Both the position numbers and the translations under genes were made by a program. A stretch of 42,075 nucleotides of DNA from an uncultured Oscillospiraceae bacterium (GTDB taxonomy: Bacteria > Bacillota > Clostridia > Oscillospirales > Ruminococcaceae), in assembly GCA_949285275.1 (NCBI GenBank), contig CASEBP010000043.1, positions 1-42,075 on the forward strand, written 5' to 3'. The notes below the pieces were generated by a model that was given only the letters and a program-made list of their open reading frames with translations, did no database searches and was not told where the DNA came from. Of the stretch, positions 1-6,405 are shown piece by piece (the first letter of the stretch is position 1; each line of letters begins with the position of its first letter).

Positions 1-326
1 AATCAGACGGGATTTGTCCGTATGCACCCCGGAAACCGTCAGCTAACAGTTGATAAGTAAATTAGTTCCTTATCACTATTAAGCCAATGCTTTGCCGGTT
101 TTTGCTTTTCGTTGAACTGGCTGGTCAAAAAGTCCTGTTGAAAAGATCCTTCGCAGACTATGACATACGGCCGGCAAACCGCGGGACAGGTGGAGGAAGG
201 CCACAAACAGCCCCGGTACTTGTTTGACCGGGGCGGACGATAAACGAGTAGATCTATGAGTAATCATATGATATACTTTTTCCAAGCAATCCAACGACAA
301 ATGGCAATCTGAGAGGATGGTGCCGT
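1..326. other. No confident gene
   Basis: This AT-leaning stretch precedes the first credible gene. A 73-codon minus-strand reading frame (79-300) crosses it, but it has no recognisable domain, no clear ribosome binding site and no conserved-looking composition, so I do not call it. No tRNA, terminator or strong promoter was recognised. It probably holds the upstream region of the membrane protein starting at 327. Confidence 0.4.
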
Positions 327-791
327 ATGAAAAAAAGTGTTTTATTCTTGTTGGCGCTTGTTCCCGTAGCAGTTGGATATTTAGTTAATATCTTGATTTT
401 GGTTCCTGTAATTGGCATGGCGGGATTCTACCTGATTCCTCTGTTTACAACAGCTTTTTGGATTTATCTGGGCAGACAGTATGCACGCAGATGGAAAACC
501 GTTCCTGCACTCCTGATTGCTCATGCAGTGGGATTTTGTTCACTGTTGGTCTACCTTTGGCAGTTCTTGCTTGAAACGGATGAAACAAGAAGTAGGACAT
601 TAGCAGCCTTTTCACAAATGTTTTCAGCTTCAACACCACTGTATTTATTTGGTGGGCTTGCAAGACTAGTGGAAAGCCAACCGAATTATGTAGGCAGAGC
701 GTCGATGGTTGCCCTGCAAGTGATAGCTCTTATTTACATGATTCTTGTTTTCTGTATCGGAATTTATTTGGAAAAGAGAAAGAAATCTTGA
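327..791 (+). CDS. Small hypothetical multi-pass membrane protein
   Basis: A 154-residue protein that I do not recognise. It starts with two lysines and then has about four hydrophobic segments, at roughly residues 5-27, 32-50, 60-82 and 125-148, ending in a basic KRKKS tail; the profile suits a four-helix inner-membrane protein. A GAGAGG ribosome binding site lies about 10 bases before the ATG. The gene is clearly AT-richer than the genes from 3 kb onward, like the ABC-F gene that follows, so the two may belong to a recently acquired segment. There is no catalytic motif from which to infer a function. The downstream gap holds hairpins that could terminate its transcript. Confidence 0.65.
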   Translation: MKKSVLFLLALVPVAVGYLVNILILVPVIGMAGFYLIPLFTTAFWIYLGRQYARRWKTVPALLIAHAVGFCSLLVYLWQFLLETDETRSRTLAAFSQMFSASTPLYLFGGLARLVESQPNYVGRASMVALQVIALIYMILVFCIGIYLEKRKKS

Positions 792-880
792 ATATGATAC
801 AATGATAAAGAATCATGTTTTTATTTGTCCTCCCAACTATTGTTAATTCATCGAGCTCCCGGCTGGTCTCGCTCTGTGAT

Positions 881-931
881 AATCAAGGCGGGGAAGCCCC
901 AGGGGTGCTTGCCCGCCTCCTTTGATTTTTT
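881..931 (+). terminator. Hairpin terminator after the membrane protein
   Basis: The stem pairs AATCAAGGCGGG (881-892) with CCCGCC (912-917) and TTGATT (922-927), with a TCCT bulge between the two right-hand pieces. An inner AAGC/GCTT helix (894-897 with 907-910) closes the loop. TTTT follows directly at 928-931. It is about 90 bases downstream of the stop at 791. The bulge makes it less than ideal, but the stem is long and GC-rich. Confidence 0.5.
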
Positions 932-947
932 GGGGGATGTCAGGGGC

Positions 948-980
948 CGAAATTGGCCTCAATTTGAGACCGATTTCGGC
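948..980 (+). other. Nested imperfect hairpin
   Basis: CCGAAAT (948-954) pairs with ATTTCGG (973-979), and inside it GG/CC and CTCAA/TTGAG pair around a one-base centre. It sits between two terminator-like hairpins (881-931 and 990-1022), giving three consecutive structured elements in about 140 bases. It may be a small RNA or the remnant of a leader; nothing in the sequence assigns a role. Confidence 0.35.
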
Positions 981-989
981 GGAGACTTG

Positions 990-1022
990 CAAAGCCGGAA
1001 CCTTTGCTGTCTCCGGCTTTTT
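990..1022 (+). terminator. Rho-independent terminator-like hairpin
   Basis: AAAGCCGGA (991-999) pairs with TCCGGCTTT around an 11-base loop, and the 3' strand runs into TTTTT at 1018-1022. This is the standard form of an intrinsic terminator. No credible reading frame sits directly upstream, so it either backs up the 881-931 terminator or ends a short untranslated RNA. Confidence 0.5.
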
Positions 1023-1166
1023 GCGATACTATTTTGATGCTAAGAAAATAGGAGGAGAAAAAGAGATCCCGGGGCGGTATCCGGACTGGTCGGCCAGCGA
1101 GAAATGCCATCTAAAGCGGCTCTATGCTCCGCCAATGGCAAGTCACCCTGTGATTTGTTTTCTCTC

Positions 1167-1195
1167 TTGATTATTCCATCCTTTTGTGATACGCT
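1167..1195 (+). promoter_or_regulatory. Possible promoter for the ABC-F leader transcript
   Basis: TTGATT (1167-1172) is separated by 17 bases from TACGCT (1190-1195). The -35 is reasonable and the -10 is poor. It is placed correctly to start a transcript just before the leader peptide at 1227. It is called because position and spacing fit, not because the hexamers are convincing. Confidence 0.3.
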
Positions 1196-1226
1196 AAAAC
1201 CGTAATTGAATAGATGAGGTGAAAAG

Positions 1227-1250
1227 ATGATTCGCTTTTCTTGCAAATAA
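1227..1250 (+). CDS. Seven-codon leader peptide (MIRFSCK) of the ABC-F attenuator
   Basis: A tiny reading frame ATG ATT CGC TTT TCT TGC AAA TAA follows a GATGAGGTG ribosome binding site at 1213-1221. It lies about 200 bases before the ABC-F start, inside the transcribed leader. Bases 1238-1246 within the frame (TTCTTGCAA) are complementary to 1298-1306, so a ribosome stalled on the frame would block that pairing. Known ABC-F, erm and cfr-type resistance genes are often controlled by antibiotic-induced stalling on such short leaders; by analogy this peptide would be the drug sensor. Translation itself cannot be shown from sequence. Confidence 0.65.
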   Translation: MIRFSCK

Positions 1251-1261
1251 ATTGGAATGTG

Positions 1262-1291
1262 CACGGATGCTGTGGTTTTACAGGATCCGTG
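1262..1291 (+). promoter_or_regulatory. Leader hairpin between the attenuator arms
   Basis: CACGGAT (1262-1268) pairs with ATCCGTG (1285-1291), and CTGT (1270-1273) pairs with ACAG (1280-1283), with one G-G mismatch between the helices and a six-base loop. It stacks between arm 1 (1238-1246, inside the leader peptide) and arm 2 (1298-1308). This brings the two arms together and helps form the default, terminating structure. Confidence 0.55.
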
Positions 1292-1297
1292 TACCCA

Positions 1298-1310
1298 TTG
1301 CAAGAAAGTT
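1298..1310 (+). promoter_or_regulatory. Antiterminator arm of the ABC-F attenuator
   Basis: TTGCAAGAAAGTT can pair in two exclusive ways. Positions 1298-1306 are perfectly complementary to 1238-1246 in the leader peptide (9 bp). Positions 1300-1309 are perfectly complementary to 1392-1401 in the terminator's right-hand strand (10 bp, or 13 with three wobble pairs). Pairing with the leader leaves the terminator free to form; pairing with the terminator strand prevents it. This is inferred from complementarity. Confidence 0.6.
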
Positions 1311-1377
1311 AAGCATCGGTTCACTCCGTATACTGTAGCCGTATCTCTCTTGACGAGTTGATATCATTATGCTATGG

Positions 1378-1413
1378 CGAGCCGCAAGAAGACTTTCTTG
1401 CGGCTCGTTTTTT
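1378..1413 (+). terminator. Strong intrinsic terminator inside the ABC-F leader
   Basis: A perfect 13-bp stem (1378-1390 with 1395-1407, GC-rich base) with a GACT tetraloop, followed by six Ts (1408-1413). It lies only 34 bases before the ABC-F start codon and upstream of its ribosome binding site, so it would stop expression of the gene unless antiterminated. The right-hand strand is the target of the arm at 1298-1310. Confidence 0.85.
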
Positions 1414-1447
1414 GATCTTTATTCCTGTAACAAAGGAGGAATGCGAT

Positions 1448-2914
1448 ATGTCCATGATCCAGATCGAAAACCTCACCTTTGCCTATCCCTCCAGCCATGA
1501 TAATATCTTCGAAAATGTAACCTTTCAAATTGATACTGATTGGAAACTTGGATTTATCGGAAGAAACGGCAGAGGAAAAACAACTTTTCTCCATCTTCTC
1601 CTCGGCGAATATGAATATCACGGGAAAATACAGTCCTCCGTTCCATTTGATTACTTCCCATATTCTGTTAAAGACAAGGAAAGGCCAACCGCAGAGATCC
1701 TTTCGGAAGTCTGTCCATTGGCGGAAGAATGGGAACTGCTGCGGGAACTGTCTTATCTGGAAGTCCGCGAGGAGGCGCTTTGGAGGCCATTTTTTACACT
1801 CTCCAATGGAGAACAAACCAAGGTATTGCTCGCCGCCCTTTTTTTAAATGACGGGCGCTTCCTGCTGATTGATGAGCCGACAAATCATTTGGATACCAAA
1901 GCGAGAGAAACCGTCTCAGCGTATCTGAAGCGAAAAAGAGGGTTTATTCTGGTCTCGCATGACCGCTGTTTTTTAGATGGCTGCGTTGACCATATCCTGT
2001 CCATCAATCGATCAAACATAGAAGTGCAAAGCGGAAACTTTTCTACCTGGTTCACCAATTTTCAGCGCCAACAACAATTCGAGCTCGCACAAAATGCAAA
2101 ACTGAAAAAAAGCATCGATAAGATGCAACAGGCATCTCAAAGAACCTCTGTTTGGTCCAATCGGATGGAAGCAACAAAATATGGAAGCGGCCCGGTTGAC
2201 CGGGGGTATATCGGTCACAAGTCTGCAAAAATGATGAAGCGCTCAAAAGCCATTGAAGTGCGGCAGCAGCGGGCAATCGAGGAAAAATCCGGCCTTCTCA
2301 AAAATTTGGAAACGGTGGAAAATCTGAAGATTTCCCCCTTGCTCTACTTTTCAGATACCCTGGCTTCCTTCTCCGGCGTTGCGCCCATCTTCGATGGAAA
2401 AGCTGTCTGTCGGCCGGTTTCATTTGAGATAAAACAGGGGGAACGCATTGTTCTTGACGGCAGAAATGGCTCGGGAAAAACGAGCCTGCTCAAGCTGCTG
2501 ATAGGACAGCCCCTCGAACATCAAGGCACGCTTGCCATCGGTTCAGGGGTCAAGCTGTCCTATGTGCCGCAGGATACCTCGATGCTCCACGGCTCCTTAT
2601 CAGAGTTTGCAACAGACAGCCATATCGATGAAAGCTTATTTAAAGCCATCTTACGCAAGATGGACTTCTCCCGCATACAGTTTGAAAAGAAGATGGAAGA
2701 TTTTTCGGACGGACAAAAGAAAAAAGTGCTGATCGCAAAAAGTCTGTGTGAACGGGCGCATTTATATGTGTGGGATGAACCGCTCAACTATATTGACATC
2801 TACTCCCGGATACAGATTGAAAACCTGATCAAATCGTTCTCCCCCACCATGATCTTTGTAGAACATGATCGCGCCTTTAGAAACACCATTGCGACCCAAA
2901 CCATACAGATCTGA
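1448..2914 (+). CDS. ABC-F ribosomal protection ATPase, Lsa/CplR-like
   Basis: A 488-residue protein with two ABC ATPase domains and no membrane segments. Domain 1 has Walker A GRNGRGKT at 38-45, signature LSNGEQ and Walker B LIDEPTNHLD; domain 2 has Walker A GRNGSGKT at 338-345, a degenerate signature FSDGQ and Walker B WDEPLNYID. The linker, about residues 200-280, is charged and helical, as in the antibiotic-resistance subgroup of ABC-F proteins. These bind the ribosomal E site and dislodge drugs from the peptidyl transferase centre. The Lsa/Vga-like group typically protects against lincosamides, pleuromutilins and streptogramin A; the exact spectrum cannot be read here. I chose ATG 1448 over an upstream in-frame start at 1358 because AAAGGAGG sits 8 bases before it and the terminator lies between the two. 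Expression appears to be controlled by the leader attenuator. Composition is AT-richer than its downstream neighbours. Confidence 0.9.
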   Translation: MSMIQIENLTFAYPSSHDNIFENVTFQIDTDWKLGFIGRNGRGKTTFLHLLLGEYEYHGKIQSSVPFDYFPYSVKDKERPTAEILSEVCPLAEEWELLRELSYLEVREEALWRPFFTLSNGEQTKVLLAALFLNDGRFLLIDEPTNHLDTKARETVSAYLKRKRGFILVSHDRCFLDGCVDHILSINRSNIEVQSGNFSTWFTNFQRQQQFELAQNAKLKKSIDKMQQASQRTSVWSNRMEATKYGSGPVDRGYIGHKSAKMMKRSKAIEVRQQRAIEEKSGLLKNLETVENLKISPLLYFSDTLASFSGVAPIFDGKAVCRPVSFEIKQGERIVLDGRNGSGKTSLLKLLIGQPLEHQGTLAIGSGVKLSYVPQDTSMLHGSLSEFATDSHIDESLFKAILRKMDFSRIQFEKKMEDFSDGQKKKVLIAKSLCERAHLYVWDEPLNYIDIYSRIQIENLIKSFSPTMIFVEHDRAFRNTIATQTIQI

Positions 2915-2923
2915 AAACCGCTC

Positions 2924-2948
2924 CTGTGCCGCCCGAAGGCGTGCACAG
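2924..2948 (+). other. GC-rich hairpin after the ABC-F gene
   Basis: CTGTGCCGCC (2924-2933) pairs with GGCG plus GCACAG (2938-2948, one bulged T) around a CGAA tetraloop, starting 10 bases after the ABC-F stop. No T-run follows, so it is not a textbook terminator. It may stabilise the 3' end of the transcript. Confidence 0.4.
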
Positions 2949-2993
2949 ACAAACAGGGATCCAGCACCTGACAACAAATGAGGCTTCCCGCCA

Positions 2994-3022
2994 TTGACAA
3001 ATTCACTCTAATCTGATAGACT
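2994..3022 (+). promoter_or_regulatory. Promoter of the blaI-like/blaR1-like pair
   Basis: A perfect -35 TTGACA (2994-2999) is followed after 17 bases by a weak -10 TAGACT (3017-3022). It lies about 40 bases before the repressor start. The operator-like half-site CTCTAAT at 3006-3012 sits inside the spacer, and the full palindrome at 3031-3046 lies just after the expected start site. A strong promoter covered by repressor sites fits autoregulation. Confidence 0.55.
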
Positions 3023-3030
3023 TCCTGTAG

Positions 3031-3046
3031 CTCTAATACATTAGAG
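3031..3046 (+). promoter_or_regulatory. Palindromic operator for the BlaI-like repressor
   Basis: CTCTAAT-AC-ATTAGAG is a perfect 7+7 inverted repeat, immediately before the GGGAGG ribosome binding site of the repressor gene. A second copy of the half-site CTCTAAT occurs exactly 25 bases upstream (3006-3012), within the promoter spacer, with a poor partner half. BlaI/MecI-family repressors bind such dyads at their own promoters, so this is most likely the autoregulatory operator. Confidence 0.6.
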
Positions 3047-3058
3047 GGAGGTGCCGGC

Positions 3059-3433
3059 ATGGGAACCCCAAAAATCTTCGAGAGTGAATACCGCTTCTGT
3101 CTGATCCTTTGGGAACATGAGCCCATCAAAAGCGGTGAGCTGGTCCGGCTCTGCCGGGAGCGTCTGGGGTGGAAACCCACCACCACCTACACCGTCATCA
3201 AGCGGTTGGCTGAGCGGGGCGTATTGAAAAACGAAAGCTCGACCGTATCCTCGCTGATCAGCCGGGAGCAGGCCCAGTGCGCCGAGATCGACGAACTGGT
3301 TGAGAAAAAGTTCGGCGGATCGCTGCCTGCCTTTCTTGCCGCCTTTGCCCGCCATCGAAAGCTCTCTGCAGCGGAAATCGATGAGGTGCAGGGGATGATC
3401 GACCGATTCCGAAGGGGGGAGCCGGATGACTGA
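3059..3433 (+). CDS. BlaI/MecI/CopY-family transcriptional repressor
   Basis: A 124-residue protein with the BlaI/MecI layout: an N-terminal winged helix (about residues 8-70, including KPTTTYTVIKRLAERGVL as the recognition region) and a helical dimerisation tail. Family members repress their own operon and are inactivated by cleavage when the partner membrane protease is activated. The start ATG at 3059 has a GGGAGG site 8 bases upstream. The stop overlaps the next gene's start by eight bases, so repressor and protease are translationally coupled. The target genes besides its own operon are unknown; the neighbouring ABC-F gene has a different kind of control. Confidence 0.88.
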   Translation: MGTPKIFESEYRFCLILWEHEPIKSGELVRLCRERLGWKPTTTYTVIKRLAERGVLKNESSTVSSLISREQAQCAEIDELVEKKFGGSLPAFLAAFARHRKLSAAEIDEVQGMIDRFRRGEPDD

Positions 3434-5651
3434 CCTGCTAATCCAGGCGATCAACCGCAGCCTGTCCGCCAGTTGGCTGATTCTGGCGGTTCTGGCGCTG
3501 CGGATACTGCTGCGAAACGCTCCAAAATGGATCCGTCCATTGCTCTGGGGATTGGTAGCAATTCGTCTGGCTTGTCCCATTCTGCCCCAAAGTATGCTGA
3601 GCCTGCTGCCCGAAAGCGAACCGGTCAGCCCGCGGATCATATTGGATTCCACCCCCGGCATCTCCACCGGCATTCCAGCGATCAACCAAGCGGTCAACCC
3701 CATCCTGAGCGGCTCACTGACCGCCGCACCAGGGGCAAGCGCAAATCCGCTGCAGATCTGGCTGCCCATCCTTGCGGCCATCTGGCTGATCGGTGTGACC
3801 GCACTGCTGCTTGGCGCCCTAGTCAGCCTGCTGCGGCTGCGCCGCCGAATCGGAACGGCGATCGTGCTGCGGAAAAATATTCTGCAGAGCGAGGCTGTCC
3901 CCACTCCTTTTGTCATGGGGCTAATCAGGCCAAAAATCTATCTTCCCTTCTGGATCGAAGAGGCGGCGCTGCCCTATGTCATCGCCCATGAGAAAACCCA
4001 CATCCGACGGGGCGACCCCTGGTGGAAAGCATTGGGCTTTGTGCTGCTGGCCGTCTACTGGTTTCATCCGCTGCTGTGGGTATGCTACGCCCTCTTCTGT
4101 CGGGATATCGAACTGGCCTGCGATGAAGCGGTAATCCGGACCATGACGCCCCCACAGCGGGCGGACTACTCTCAGGCGCTGCTGTGCTGCAGTACGGGGC
4201 GGCCTTTCTTCCCGGCCTGCCCGCTGGCCTTCGGTGAAACGGGCATCAAGGGGCGGATTGCAGCGGTACTGCGGTATAAAAAGCCGGCTCTCTGGGCGGC
4301 TGTCATTGCAATAGCCACCTGTGCCGCCGCGGCAGCGGCATTTTTGCCCAATCCGGTACAGCCCTCCTACCACCCAGAGGACAATCCCATCCAATCGGCT
4401 ACAGTGCAATGGGGCGAACATCCCGACCGAAATCTCTCCGCTGCCCAGATTTCGGAGCTGGAGTCCCGGCTGCGCTTGCTGTCCGGGATGCGGCGGTCGA
4501 ACGAAGCGGAAGGCCTGACCCCACTGTATTCGCTTGTCGTTCAAACCGAGGATCAAACCGTCTGGAAATTCGACAACTACTCCGAAACCCGTCCCCTGGT
4601 CTTCACCCAATACGAGGGGAAGGGCTACCAGATCACCGATCCCGATTTCTGCGACTATCTGCGCCGGGTCTGCACCGGGGAAGACATCGCGCCGGCACAG
4701 CCGTCCGCCTCCCTGCCGCTGACCGAGCAAAGTGCGGGGGATTTCATTGCCGCCACCCTTCGCACCCTTACCCTGTATGAGGACGGAGCGGTCTCCTTCT
4801 CGCTTCCTGGCCAAATCCCCTCCTCCGGTGACCCAAACACCCGGCTGACCATCTCGCTGTCCGCCACCTACGCGACCGATCCGGGGAGCTACACCATCCA
4901 GCGCCTGCTCGACTGGGAGACAGGCTGGCAGGACGGCGACTCCTACCGGGGACAGCTGGATCTCACGCAGGGCGAACTGGAGGGACTCTCGATGCGGGTC
5001 GCTTTTCAGACCGAGGTGGAGGAAGGCCTCTATCAGGAATTCGCGGCCAACTTTCTGGAGCTGCATCCGCCCTTCTCCTACGGTCAGCCGGCAGCCTTCT
5101 CCCCCCCTTCTGTCACCATCACCCCGCAGGGAAGGCAAACCCGCTTGACCTACTCGCTGCAGGACGGAACGTGCTTTGTCCTCTCTCTTTCGCTGCCCGA
5201 CGGGCTTTCGCTGACGCGCTCCGCCGACTCGGATTTCGGCACCCCCGTTCTCCTGCTGCAGCAGCTCGAAGACACAATTGGAACGATATCGCTCTATCCC
5301 TTCGGCTCGTCGGACCGGGAGACACTGGAATCGGCGGTTTCTCCGGCCGAAGACCTCCTGCCAATGCCGGTGTTCTCCCCCATCGCGCTGTCCAATCACG
5401 CCGGCTATGAGGACTACCAAGTCCGGCGTTCCTCTGATACCGGCGCCTGCGCCACCGCAAGGTATCTCTGGCAGGACCTTCAGCATTCGGCAGGTGCTGC
5501 CGCCGAAGCCCCCTGGCTGCAGGCCGACTGTGTATTGGCTTACGACTGGTCGGTCCTTCCCTACTTTGTGGAAATTCAAACCGCAGACGGTCTGCTTTCC
5601 CAAGCGTCGCTCGCCGCGCTGGCCGAAAGCATCTCGCTCAATCCCGCCTAA
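3426..5651 (+). CDS. BlaR1/MecR1-like M56 membrane metallopeptidase with unusual C-terminal ectodomain
   Basis: A 741-residue protein. The N-terminal part has hydrophobic segments at about 15-33, 40-55, 108-137, 203-222 and 285-306, typical of peptidase family M56. The zinc site is H188EKTH192 with the ELACDE motif at 229-234, so the protease is probably active and faces the cytoplasm, where it would trigger loss of the upstream repressor. In true BlaR1 the C-terminal part is a penicillin-binding sensor. Here about 430 residues follow the last membrane segment, and I see no serine-x-x-lysine penicillin-binding signature; the sequence looks like a beta-rich lipoprotein-like region. The signal sensed is therefore unlikely to be a beta-lactam bound at a BlaR1-type sensor. 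It overlaps the repressor gene by eight bases. Confidence 0.8.
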   Translation: MTDLLIQAINRSLSASWLILAVLALRILLRNAPKWIRPLLWGLVAIRLACPILPQSMLSLLPESEPVSPRIILDSTPGISTGIPAINQAVNPILSGSLTAAPGASANPLQIWLPILAAIWLIGVTALLLGALVSLLRLRRRIGTAIVLRKNILQSEAVPTPFVMGLIRPKIYLPFWIEEAALPYVIAHEKTHIRRGDPWWKALGFVLLAVYWFHPLLWVCYALFCRDIELACDEAVIRTMTPPQRADYSQALLCCSTGRPFFPACPLAFGETGIKGRIAAVLRYKKPALWAAVIAIATCAAAAAAFLPNPVQPSYHPEDNPIQSATVQWGEHPDRNLSAAQISELESRLRLLSGMRRSNEAEGLTPLYSLVVQTEDQTVWKFDNYSETRPLVFTQYEGKGYQITDPDFCDYLRRVCTGEDIAPAQPSASLPLTEQSAGDFIAATLRTLTLYEDGAVSFSLPGQIPSSGDPNTRLTISLSATYATDPGSYTIQRLLDWETGWQDGDSYRGQLDLTQGELEGLSMRVAFQTEVEEGLYQEFAANFLELHPPFSYGQPAAFSPPSVTITPQGRQTRLTYSLQDGTCFVLSLSLPDGLSLTRSADSDFGTPVLLLQQLEDTIGTISLYPFGSSDRETLESAVSPAEDLLPMPVFSPIALSNHAGYEDYQVRRSSDTGACATARYLWQDLQHSAGAAAEAPWLQADCVLAYDWSVLPYFVEIQTADGLLSQASLAALAESISLNPA

Positions 5652-5662
5652 ACCGTCCCCTG

Positions 5663-5691
5663 TTGGAGCAAACGGTATTCTGTGGTATAAT
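5663..5691 (+). promoter_or_regulatory. Promoter of the nitroreductase gene
   Basis: TTGGAG (5663-5668), a 17-base spacer and a perfect TATAAT (5686-5691), followed about 75 bases later by the nitroreductase start. It begins 12 bases after the stop of the blaR1-like gene, so the nitroreductase is probably transcribed independently. Confidence 0.7.
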
Positions 5692-5766
5692 GGAGGCAAT
5701 TCTCCCCGTGCAGCGGAAGATGCCAAGGCCGGAAGGGCCGGTGCAACAGTATAAAGGAGTGTCAAC

Positions 5767-6300
5767 ATGGAATTACAAGCGGTACTCGAAGGACGCCGAA
5801 GCGTCCGCAAGTTTCAGGACAGGGCGGTTGATCCCGAAATTCTCGCCCAGCTGGCCGATGCGGCGGCGATGGCTCCCTCCTGGAAAAACAGCCAGGTCAC
5901 CCGTTATTACGCAGTGACCGATCCCCAAAAGCGTCAGCAGATTATTGATTCAATGCCGTCCTTCAACCGGCCCGCCTGTCAGTCCGCCCCCGTTATCCTC
6001 GTCTCGTCGATGGTGAAAAACCGCTCCGGTTACGAACGGGACGGCAGCTTCGCCACCCCGAAGGGGAAAGGCTGGCAGATGTTTGACTGCGGCTGCTCGA
6101 ATATGGCGCTGGTCCTGAAGGCCTACGAACTGGGGCTGGGAACAGTGATCATGGGGTATTGCGACGAGCAGGCGGCGGCGAAGGCTGCCGGCATCCCCGA
6201 CACCGAAGAGGTAGCATCGATCATCGCCCTCGGCTATCCCGCTGAGCAGCCTCAGATGCCCAAGCGCAAGATGAGCGATCAGATTCTACGGATTCTCTGA
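5767..6300 (+). CDS. Nitroreductase family FMN-dependent oxidoreductase
   Basis: A 177-residue protein of the NfsB/FRP nitroreductase family. The N-terminal RRSVRKF motif binds FMN phosphate, and the family-typical AAAMAPSWKNSQVTRYY and GLGTVIMGY segments are present. Such enzymes are homodimers that use NAD(P)H to reduce nitro compounds, quinones or flavins; the physiological substrate here is unknown. The length is on the short side, as in many clostridial members. AAAGGAG sits 8-9 bases before ATG 5767. It has its own promoter and a strong terminator directly after it, so it is a single-gene transcript. Confidence 0.88.
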   Translation: MELQAVLEGRRSVRKFQDRAVDPEILAQLADAAAMAPSWKNSQVTRYYAVTDPQKRQQIIDSMPSFNRPACQSAPVILVSSMVKNRSGYERDGSFATPKGKGWQMFDCGCSNMALVLKAYELGLGTVIMGYCDEQAAAKAAGIPDTEEVASIIALGYPAEQPQMPKRKMSDQILRIL

Positions 6301-6307
6301 CACAAGC

Positions 6308-6350
6308 AAAGGACCGCAAGGGAGCTTCAGACTGCCTTGCGGTCCTTTTT
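6308..6350 (+). terminator. Terminator of the nitroreductase gene
   Basis: AAAGGACCGCAAGG (6308-6321) pairs perfectly with CCTTGCGGTCCTTT (6335-6348) over a 13-base loop, and the right arm ends in TTTTT (6346-6350). It starts eight bases after the stop codon. Confidence 0.9.
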
Positions 6351-6405
6351 GCACCAAAATGCCCGCTGATGCATAGAATAAAGGAACGAGAGGAGGAAAA
6401 CGGCC

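Noticed and set aside
79..300. Minus-strand 73-codon reading frame
   Set aside because: No ribosome binding site, no recognised domain and no supportive context.
825..1324. Overlapping small frames on both strands between the membrane protein and the ABC-F leader
   Set aside because: They cross terminator-like hairpins and the attenuator leader and have no recognisable products.
1358..1447. Upstream extension of the ABC-F gene to an ATG at 1358
   Set aside because: The extension would be translated through the terminator at 1378-1413, lacks a ribosome binding site and is not part of the family's conserved N-terminus.
3921..5810. Very long minus-strand frame opposite the blaR1-like gene
   Set aside because: It is a shadow frame of GC-rich coding sequence; the plus strand has recognisable M56 motifs and a coupled start.
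6349..6379. TTGCAC and TAGAAT as a promoter for the amidase gene
   Set aside because: The 19-base spacer is long and the -35 overlaps the nitroreductase terminator tail; too weak to call.
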